A stretch of DNA of 8,263 bases from an uncultured Oscillospiraceae bacterium (GTDB taxonomy: Bacteria; Bacillota; Clostridia; Oscillospirales; Acutalibacteraceae): assembly GCA_905193585.1 (NCBI GenBank), contig CAJJPG010000085.1, forward strand, positions 1 through 8,263. Direction: 5' to 3'. The notes beneath the pieces are model-generated. The model worked only from the letters and a program-made list of their open reading frames with translations, was not told the origin of the DNA and did no database searches. Each line of letters starts with the position of its first letter. Positions within the stretch are counted from its first letter, which is position 1. Below are positions 1-5,131 of this stretch, one piece after another. A program made the translations under genes and the position numbers.

Positions 1-32
1 CCGACCGTTTGGAGGCTTTCGCATAAGTTTTT

Positions 33-65
33 CGTGTACCCGCCGTGTACCTTTTGTGTACCCGG
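33..65. repeat. Three tandem 11-base GTGTACC repeats
   Basis: GTGTACC occurs at 34-40, 45-51 and 56-62, exactly 11 bases apart, with variable bases between the copies (CCGC, TTTT). The period is close to one helical turn, so the copies would lie on the same face of the DNA. They sit just beyond the guaA terminator. Nothing in the window says what they do: a protein-binding array, the edge of a dispersed repeat, or chance are all possible. The repeat itself is read directly from the sequence; any function is unknown. Confidence 0.55.
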
Positions 66-66
66 A

Positions 67-112
67 GCAAAAAAGAAACCCGAAAGCCCTTGAAAATAAA
101 GGGCTTTCGGGT
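67..112 (-). terminator. Intrinsic terminator of guaA
   Basis: A perfect 13-base inverted repeat (78-90 with 100-112) can gain a fourteenth pair (T91-A99), leaving a 7-base loop. Read on the minus strand, the stem is followed at 77-67 by the T-rich run TTCTTTTTTGC. The stem begins 10 bases after the guaA stop codon. This is the classic layout of a Rho-independent terminator for guaA. On the plus strand the stem is followed by GC-rich bases rather than a T run, so termination there is unlikely. Confidence 0.9.
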
Positions 113-121
113 AAGCGGCGA

Positions 122-1648
122 CTACTCCCACTCAATAGTTGCCGGGGGTTTGGAGGTTATATCGTACACAATGCGGTTTACGCCCTTAACCTCGTTTACT
201 ATGCGGCGGGAGGCGGTGTCGAGCACCTCATACGGAATACGCGCCCAGTCAGCTGTCATAAAATCGCTGGTTGTAACCGCGCGTAGCGCCACGGTGTAAT
301 CATAGGTTCTGAAATCTCCCATAACGCCCACCGAGCGCATATTTGTAAGCACAGCGAAATACTGACCGATATCGCGGTCAAGCCCCGCGTTTGCCACTTC
401 CTCGCGGAAGATAGCGTCGGCATCCTGCAAAATAGCAATTTTCTCGCGGGTCAATTCTCCTATAATGCGAACGCCCAGCCCCGGACCCGGGAAAGGCTGA
501 CGGTACACCATATTTTCCGGCATACCTAGCTCTAAGCCTACCTTGCGCACCTCATCCTTAAATAAGTCTCTGAGCGGCTCTATTATCTCGTCAAAATCAA
601 CGTGATCGGGCAGACCGCCCACATTGTGGTGGCTCTTTATAAGCGCGGCGTCGCCTACGCCAGACTCAATGCAATCTGGGTAAATAGTGCCCTGAACCAG
701 ATAGTCCACCTTGCCTATCTTCTTAGCCTCAGCCTCAAATACGCGTATAAACTCTCTGCCGATTATCTTGCGCTTTTGCTCCGGCTCGCTTATGCCGCGC
801 AGCTGACCCAAAAACTGCTCGGACGCATCAACCGATATAAGATTTATATTATAAGTGCCTCTGAACAGGTCGTTTACCTGCTTTGCCTCGTCCTTTCTAA
901 GCAGACCGTGGTCAACAAAAATGCAGGTGAGGTTTTCGCCTACCGCCTTGTGCAATAGCAGGGCTGCAACGGAGCTGTCCACTCCGCCCGAAAGGGCGCA
1001 GAGCACCTTTTTATTGCCGATTTTGTTTTTAAGTTCCTCAATTGTGCGGGCGGTAAAGGAGGACATTGTCCACTCGCCCTTGCAGCCGCAGACGTTATAA
1101 ATAAAGTTCCTTATCATTTGTGAGCCGAGCGGGGTGTGCATAACCTCGGGGTGGAACTGAACGGCGTACAGCCTTTCCTTCGGGTTTTCCATTGCGGCAA
1201 CGGGGCAAACATCGGTTTTGCCTACGATTTTAAAGCCGAGCGGCACCTGCTTTATGTAGTCGGTGTGGCTCATCCAGCAAACGGTTTTTGAGGGTATATC
1301 AGCAAAAAGCTTGCTGCCGTTATCCACCTTTACCTCAACCTTGCCGTATTCGCTGGCACCCGCAGTTACCTCGCCGCCGAGCATATGCGCCATAAGCTGT
1401 GCGCCGTAGCAAATGCCCATTACAGGTATACCCAGCTCGAAAAGTTCTTTACTGTAAAGCACGGCGTTTTCGCCGTATACGCTTTTAGGTCCGCCCGTTA
1501 AAATTATTCCCTTATATCCCGCAGCCTTTATTTCCGCAATCGGGGCGGTGTAGGGGCGAATTTCCGAGTATACGTTATTCTCTCTTACACGCCGGGCGAT
1601 AAGCTGATTATACTGACCGCCGAAGTCAAGCACTAAAATCTTCTCCAT
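122..1648 (-). CDS. guaA: GMP synthase (glutamine-hydrolysing)
   Basis: This enzyme makes GMP from XMP, ATP and glutamine in the cytoplasm, the last step of guanine nucleotide synthesis. The 508 residues match the family's usual length. The N-terminal class I amidotransferase domain (about 1-190) carries the nucleophile Cys80 in GICYGAQ and the His166/Glu168 pair in FHPEV. The ATP-pyrophosphatase domain has the P-loop SGGVDSS at 220-226 and FVDHGLLR shortly after. The C-terminal dimerisation domain ends in the family signature SKPPATIEWE. The reading frame stays open 11 codons upstream to 1681, but the ATG at 1648 is preferred: GGAGG lies five bases before it, and family proteins begin at this point with a short Met-x-x-Ile-Leu-Val-Leu-Asp-Phe-Gly strand. 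The gene is divergent from asnB and has its own terminator. Confidence 0.97.
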   Translation of the reverse strand: MEKILVLDFGGQYNQLIARRVRENNVYSEIRPYTAPIAEIKAAGYKGIILTGGPKSVYGENAVLYSKELFELGIPVMGICYGAQLMAHMLGGEVTAGASEYGKVEVKVDNGSKLFADIPSKTVCWMSHTDYIKQVPLGFKIVGKTDVCPVAAMENPKERLYAVQFHPEVMHTPLGSQMIRNFIYNVCGCKGEWTMSSFTARTIEELKNKIGNKKVLCALSGGVDSSVAALLLHKAVGENLTCIFVDHGLLRKDEAKQVNDLFRGTYNINLISVDASEQFLGQLRGISEPEQKRKIIGREFIRVFEAEAKKIGKVDYLVQGTIYPDCIESGVGDAALIKSHHNVGGLPDHVDFDEIIEPLRDLFKDEVRKVGLELGMPENMVYRQPFPGPGLGVRIIGELTREKIAILQDADAIFREEVANAGLDRDIGQYFAVLTNMRSVGVMGDFRTYDYTVALRAVTTSDFMTADWARIPYEVLDTASRRIVNEVKGVNRIVYDITSKPPATIEWE

Positions 1649-1653
1649 TTTAA

Positions 1654-1658
1654 CCTCC
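1654..1658 (-). promoter_or_regulatory. guaA ribosome binding site
   Basis: On the minus strand the sequence reads GGAGG, then TTAAA, then ATG. This Shine-Dalgarno site decides for the start at 1648 over the upstream in-frame ATG at 1681, which has no comparable site in front of it and lies almost at the predicted transcription start. Confidence 0.85.
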
Positions 1659-1683
1659 GCTTTTTTAAAAAAGATACACATAT

Positions 1684-1712
1684 ATTATATAATAAACCGT
1701 CGGGTTTGTCTA
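1684..1712 (-). promoter_or_regulatory. guaA promoter (sigma-A type)
   Basis: On the minus strand, TAGACA (1712-1707, five of six bases of the -35 consensus) is followed after 17 bases by TATAAT (1689-1684), a perfect -10 box. Transcription would start near 1677, giving a leader of about 30 bases. That is too short for a purine riboswitch, so control is probably at initiation. A small inverted repeat (AAACC-CGAC-GGTTT, 1694-1707) lies in the spacer and could be an operator; that part is inference. Confidence 0.75.
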
Positions 1713-1761
1713 TCCCGAAAAGCGGAGTTTTTAAATATTTTTATTTTCTTTGAAAAAAATA

Positions 1762-1790
1762 GAGACAAGAGCGGTTTTTTAGTGTATAAT
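1762..1790 (+). promoter_or_regulatory. asnB promoter (sigma-A type)
   Basis: A perfect -10 box TATAAT lies at 1785-1790. At 17 bases upstream the best -35 candidate is GAGACA (1762-1767), which matches only four of six consensus bases. A long A/T-rich stretch at about 1728-1760 sits directly upstream and could act as an UP element to offset the weak -35. The predicted start is near 1797 and the leader is about 30 bases, too short for a T-box. The distance between the two divergent -35 boxes is about 49 bases. Confidence 0.6.
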
Positions 1791-1808
1791 GAATTTATTA
1801 TGCTTTAT

Positions 1809-1814
1809 AAGGAG
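1809..1814 (+). promoter_or_regulatory. asnB ribosome binding site
   Basis: AAGGAG stands 11 bases before the ATG at 1826, a somewhat long spacing. The start is fixed independently, because residue 2 must be the catalytic cysteine. Confidence 0.75.
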
Positions 1815-1825
1815 CGAGTTTAATT

Positions 1826-3664
1826 ATGTGTGGCTTTACGGGCTTTACAAATTATATAAAGGACGACGGCACGGTGCTCGGGCGTATGATGGACAGAATC
1901 GTACACAGAGGGCCCGATGCTTCGGGGCAGTTTGTTGATACCGATATTGCGCTCGGCTTCAGGCGGCTCAGCATTATTGACCTTGCCGAGGGCGGTCAGC
2001 CTATGTTTAATGAGGACAAGTCATTAGTGCTTGTTTTCAACGGCGAGATATATAACTTTAAGGAGCTGCGTGCCGAATTACTTGAAAATGGGCATATTTT
2101 CGCCAATAATTCCGATAGCGAGGTGCTGCTGCACGGCTTTGAGGAATGGGGCGAAAGCATGGTGCCTAGACTTCGCGGAATGTTTGCGTTCGTTATTTTC
2201 GACCGCCGCGACCGCTCGCTTTTTGCCGCACGCGATATGTTCGGCATAAAGCCGTTTTACTATACCTTTATGGGTGAAAGTTTTATTTTTGGCTCGGAGA
2301 TAAAGTCGTTTTTGGAGCACCCCGATTTCAAAAAGGAGCTAAATGAGGAGGCGCTTGCGCATTACCTTTCATTCCAGTACTCTCCTACCGAGGAGACGTT
2401 CTTCAAGGGCGTTTACAAGCTGCCGCCCGCGCATTATTTCACCTTTAAAAACGGCGAAATGAAGAAAACGCGCTATTTCAAGCCCGATTTCAACGCACAA
2501 GACGGCGTGCTTGAGTATTTTGCCGACCTTACAGATAAGGCTGTGCGCGAATCGGTTGCGGCGCATAAGATAGCCGACGTTGAGGTAGGCTCATTCCTTT
2601 CAAGCGGTATTGATTCAAGCTATATAGCCGAGGCGGCAAACGTTGATAAAACCTTTACCGTGGGCTTTGAAAGCCCCGACGGCGACCGCTACAACGAAAT
2701 ACACTTTGCAAAGAAATTTGCCGATACAATAGGCGTTGAGAATATTTCAAAAATTATAACTCCCGAGGAATACTGGGGCACTTTCCCGAAAATTCAGTAC
2801 CATATGGACGAGCCGCTTGCCGACCCCGCCGCAATAGCGCTTTACTTTGTAAGTCAGCTTGCGAGCAAATACGTTAAGGTGGTAATGTCGGGCGAAGGTG
2901 CGGACGAGCTTTTCGGCGGCTACCGCATTTACCAGGAGCCGATAACACTTACCGCTTACGATAAGCTGCCTTTCGGTATTCGCCGCGTTATTTCAAAAAT
3001 TTGCGGGCATTTGCCGCAAAAGCACGGTATAAACTACCTTGTGCGCCGCGGTAAAACGATTGAGGAGCGGTTTATAGGCAACGCCTCGATTTTCAGCACC
3101 AAGGAGCGAAACGCGCTGCTTAAAAGCGAGACCGCTAAAAAAGCCGCGTCGCCGCAGGTGCTTTGCAGTAAGTTCTATGATGAGGTTAAGGACAAAGACG
3201 ATATTACCAAAATGCAGTACCTCGATATAAATATGTGGCTTATGGGCGACATTCTTCTTAAAGCCGACAAAACAAGTATGGCAAATTCGCTTGAGCTGCG
3301 CGTGCCTTTCCTTGATAAAAAGGTTATGGAATTAGCTGAGACTATACCGCTTAATTGCAGGGTAAGCACCAAAACCACAAAATTAGCGCTGAGAAAAGCC
3401 GCAGAGAAAACTCTGCCGAAATTAACTGCCGAAAAGGATAAGTTAGGCTTCCCGGTACCGATAAGGGTATGGCTTAAAGAGGATAAGTATTATAACACGG
3501 TAAAGGAAGAATTTACGGGGGATATAGCCGTAAAATTCTTCAATACCGAAAAATTGGTTGCACTGCTTGATAATCACCGTGCAGGCAAGGCGGATAACAG
3601 CCGCAAAATATGGACGGTGTATACCTTTATAATCTGGTATAAGCAATATTTTACGGAGGTTTAA
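1826..3664 (+). CDS. asnB: Asparagine synthase (glutamine-hydrolysing)
   Basis: This cytoplasmic enzyme makes asparagine from aspartate, glutamine and ATP. It has 612 residues, at the longer end for AsnB-type enzymes. The N-terminal class II (Ntn-type) amidotransferase domain, about 1-200, starts with the nucleophile Cys2 (MCGF). It continues with HRGPD at 27-31, RLSIID at 47-52, NGEIYN at 72-77 and RDMFGIKPFYY near 136-146. The synthetase domain carries the ATP-pyrophosphatase loop as SSGIDSS (259-265), GEGADELFGGY (356-366), the late SLELRVPFLD motif and KLGFPVP. The first P-loop glycine is serine (SSG rather than SGG), a variant I recall from Firmicutes AsnB proteins and do not regard as damage. 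Cys2 fixes the start. The gene is followed after 18 bases by the azlC remnant, so the two were probably cotranscribed. Its divergent neighbour guaA is also a glutamine amidotransferase. Confidence 0.95.
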   Translation: MCGFTGFTNYIKDDGTVLGRMMDRIVHRGPDASGQFVDTDIALGFRRLSIIDLAEGGQPMFNEDKSLVLVFNGEIYNFKELRAELLENGHIFANNSDSEVLLHGFEEWGESMVPRLRGMFAFVIFDRRDRSLFAARDMFGIKPFYYTFMGESFIFGSEIKSFLEHPDFKKELNEEALAHYLSFQYSPTEETFFKGVYKLPPAHYFTFKNGEMKKTRYFKPDFNAQDGVLEYFADLTDKAVRESVAAHKIADVEVGSFLSSGIDSSYIAEAANVDKTFTVGFESPDGDRYNEIHFAKKFADTIGVENISKIITPEEYWGTFPKIQYHMDEPLADPAAIALYFVSQLASKYVKVVMSGEGADELFGGYRIYQEPITLTAYDKLPFGIRRVISKICGHLPQKHGINYLVRRGKTIEERFIGNASIFSTKERNALLKSETAKKAASPQVLCSKFYDEVKDKDDITKMQYLDINMWLMGDILLKADKTSMANSLELRVPFLDKKVMELAETIPLNCRVSTKTTKLALRKAAEKTLPKLTAEKDKLGFPVPIRVWLKEDKYYNTVKEEFTGDIAVKFFNTEKLVALLDNHRAGKADNSRKIWTVYTFIIWYKQYFTEV

Positions 3665-3682
3665 ATCATCCCGGGGGATTTT

Positions 3683-3898
3683 ATGCTAAAAAAGGCGTTC
3701 AAAGCCGCATGGCCCAAAACAATACCCATAATGGCGGGCTTTCTGTTTTTGGGCTTTTCCTACGGCGTATATATGAATGTTTCGGGGTTCAGCTTTGTTT
3801 ACCCCATGGTTATGAGCGCGGTGATATACGGCGGCTCGCTTGAATTTCTTACCGTTTCAATGCTGCTTTCGCCCTTTGTGCGCTTGCCACAATGCTGA
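3683..3898 (+). pseudogene. azlC: azlC remnant (N-terminal quarter only)
   Basis: The first 66 or so codons encode the start of an AzlC-type permease, the large subunit of the AzlCD branched-chain amino acid exporter. A first membrane segment lies at about 14-32, a second at about 40-62, and YGGSLEF at 49-55 corresponds to the family's Y-x-G-S-x-x-F signature. After Ser-Pro-Phe the frame runs into five unrelated residues and stops at TGA 3896-3898, giving 71 residues where AzlC usually has about 230. The following DNA matches AzlD in another frame, so the missing part was deleted rather than merely shifted. A G-rich ribosome binding site (GGGGGA, 3673-3678) remains before the ATG, 18 bases after the asnB stop. 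The fragment lacks most membrane helices and should be non-functional. Confidence 0.85.
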
Positions 3899-4170
3899 CT
3901 CGCTTTTTACCCTTTCTGCTTTTTTCGGGCAAGCATAAGACGCCGGAATACATAAACTACTTAGGCAGAGCGCTGCCCGCCGCTATATTCGGTATGCTTG
4001 TGGTTTATTGCCTTAAAAACATCAGCGTTACATCAGGCAGTCACGGGCTGCCCGAGCTTATATTGCTTTGCGTTTTAACCGCACTGCATTTGTGGCGCAA
4101 AAATATGCTGCTGTCTATAGCAGGCGGCACGGTTTGCTATATGCTGCTTGTGCAGTTTGTGTTTGTATAA
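3892..4170 (+). pseudogene. azlD: azlD remnant (lacks N-terminus)
   Basis: This frame encodes most of AzlD, the small membrane subunit of the branched-chain amino acid exporter. It has the family's TRFLPFLLFSGK segment at 3-14, LGRALPAAIFGMLVVYCLKN at about 24-43 and the terminal SIAGGTVCYMLLVQ. The homology starts a few codons before the first ATG, at about 3880 (Ala-Leu-Ala-Thr-Met), where the deletion junction must lie. About 17 native residues and part of the first helix are gone. The 92-residue frame opens with ATG inside ATGCTGA, overlapping the stop of the azlC remnant. Termination-reinitiation could therefore still produce this piece, but without its AzlC partner a working exporter is unlikely. 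The stop at 4168-4170 overlaps a possible -10 box for the next gene. Confidence 0.8.
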
Positions 4171-4171
4171 T
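4166..4171 (+). promoter_or_regulatory. Possible -10 box upstream of the DUF4299-like gene
   Basis: TATAAT spans the azlD stop codon and would place a transcription start near 4178, about 30 bases before the next ATG. No convincing -35 box is seen at 16-18 bases upstream; TTGTGC at 4148-4153 is only 12 bases away. The gene's different base composition makes an own promoter plausible, but the evidence is weak. Confidence 0.25.
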
Positions 4172-4208
4172 ACCGCAAGCTGTAACAATCATAAGGGAGA
4201 GTGCTAAT

Positions 4209-5039
4209 ATGTCGGTAACGGTAAGGATAAGACAAAACTCTTTATTCAGAAAAAAACTGAATTTTGATGATATAATCAAACTGACCGATTTATCCTACGG
4301 CGTATGTGATGAAAATTTCAGACTTATGCCGAACAAAACAGCCGAGCATACTTTGATTTATGACAAAAACAGGCTTGCAAGAGGAATAGACCTATCGCAA
4401 GACGGCGCCGATATTGTACTTATGCTGAATTTGCCGACATCCCCCTCTGAAATTGAAAAATTCTATGAAGTAACAGAAAAAATTTGCAAAAAACTGAAAG
4501 CCAAATATTACATAAGAGAAGATGAAAAGGTCAGTTTAAACGATACTGATAAATTCATTGAATGTGATAAACGCGGCAGTGCCGCAGGGCTTCAATCGAT
4601 ACAAAAAAGCATAGCGGAAAACGAAACCGAGAAATTTGAAATGTTCGGAATATATAATCCGATTTCAATAGGTATTAAAGAGATAACCCAAATCGGCAAC
4701 AGTATAGATAATCTTGAAGAATACCTGCATAGGCTGCAATCGGCAGATGTTTATTATGCAGCACCGAGGGTATACAGAACAGAAGATAAGTTAATCGGAA
4801 TATATGCAATCGCTCCCGGTGTGCCGAGCGTAGTGCCGACAACTCCTTATATAGTTTTAAATCAGATAAAGGGAATTGATGAATGGTATGTGATGCTGTC
4901 TGAGGGCAAAACGGTAAAATATGAGGATTTCATAAGAAATATAAATCCAAAAGAGTATTATGACGCAAATCATGTTATTGTTTTATTAAACGGCAGGGAT
5001 ATTAATACTTTGGCAGATAAATATTCCGTCCAACTATAA
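4209..5039 (+). CDS. DUF4299-like protein of unknown function
   Basis: The product has 276 residues with no signal peptide and no membrane segment, so it is probably cytoplasmic. From memory it resembles the DUF4299 family: the MSVT-x-x-I-x-Q opening strand, the RGIDLSQDG and LPTSPSEIEKFYE segments near 58-87, KFIECDK at 115-121, SADVYYAAPRVYR near 178-190 and a PSVVP motif at 206-210. No catalytic motif is recognised. The ATG at 4209 is chosen because AGGGAGAG (4194-4201) lies seven bases before it and because MSVT is the expected N-terminus; the frame is open further upstream only across the azlD remnant. The gene is visibly more AT-rich than its neighbours: 4441-4500 has 18 G/C of 60, against 35 of 60 at 5581-5640 in the ATPase. 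It may be a horizontally acquired gene, or one that simply uses different codons. Confidence 0.7.
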   Translation: MSVTVRIRQNSLFRKKLNFDDIIKLTDLSYGVCDENFRLMPNKTAEHTLIYDKNRLARGIDLSQDGADIVLMLNLPTSPSEIEKFYEVTEKICKKLKAKYYIREDEKVSLNDTDKFIECDKRGSAAGLQSIQKSIAENETEKFEMFGIYNPISIGIKEITQIGNSIDNLEEYLHRLQSADVYYAAPRVYRTEDKLIGIYAIAPGVPSVVPTTPYIVLNQIKGIDEWYVMLSEGKTVKYEDFIRNINPKEYYDANHVIVLLNGRDINTLADKYSVQL

Positions 5040-5075
5040 TATAAAGTAGTAATAAAAGAATTTATTTAAGAGAAA

Positions 5076-5126
5076 AAAGCCTTTGTGCGGCAAAATAAAA
5101 CCGTACAGAGGCTTTCTTGTTTTGTT
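5076..5126. terminator. Terminator between convergent genes
   Basis: Arms at 5076-5090 and 5101-5115 pair over 15 positions around a 10-base loop. In plus-strand RNA all 15 pair, two of them as G-U wobbles, and CTTGTTTTGTT follows at 5116-5126, so this ends the DUF4299-like transcript. In minus-strand RNA the two wobbles become A-C mismatches, but the T run after the stem (TTTTTTCTCTT, 5079-5069) is better, so it probably also terminates the ATPase transcript coming from the right. It lies 36 bases after one stop codon and 16 bases after the other. Confidence 0.8.
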
Positions 5127-5131
5127 AAATC

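Noticed and set aside
1..93. Open plus-strand frame from the left edge ending at TGA 91-93
   Set aside because: The frame is short, rich in repeat-derived Val-Tyr/Cys-Thr residues, and ends inside the loop of the guaA terminator; no family is recognisable.
602..958. Plus-strand open frame of 118 codons inside guaA
   Set aside because: It is antisense to well-conserved guaA coding sequence, with no ribosome binding site or recognisable protein.
1649..1683. Purine riboswitch or attenuator in front of guaA
   Set aside because: The predicted promoter leaves a leader of only about 30 bases, and no aptamer-like pairing is visible.
1750..1755. TTGAAA as the asnB -35 box
   Set aside because: It lies 29 bases from the TATAAT box, too far for a sigma-A promoter.
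1791..1825. T-box leader in front of asnB
   Set aside because: The leader is about 30 bases, with no specifier hairpin or T-box sequence.
2600..2620. SSGIDSS instead of SGGxDSS in AsnB as evidence of a defective enzyme
   Set aside because: This serine variant is one I recall from Firmicutes asparagine synthases, and all other motifs are intact.
4068..4208. N-terminal extension of the DUF4299-like gene to an upstream ATG at 4068
   Set aside because: It would overlap the azlD coding frame by about 100 bases, whereas the ATG at 4209 has a good ribosome binding site and the expected MSVT start.
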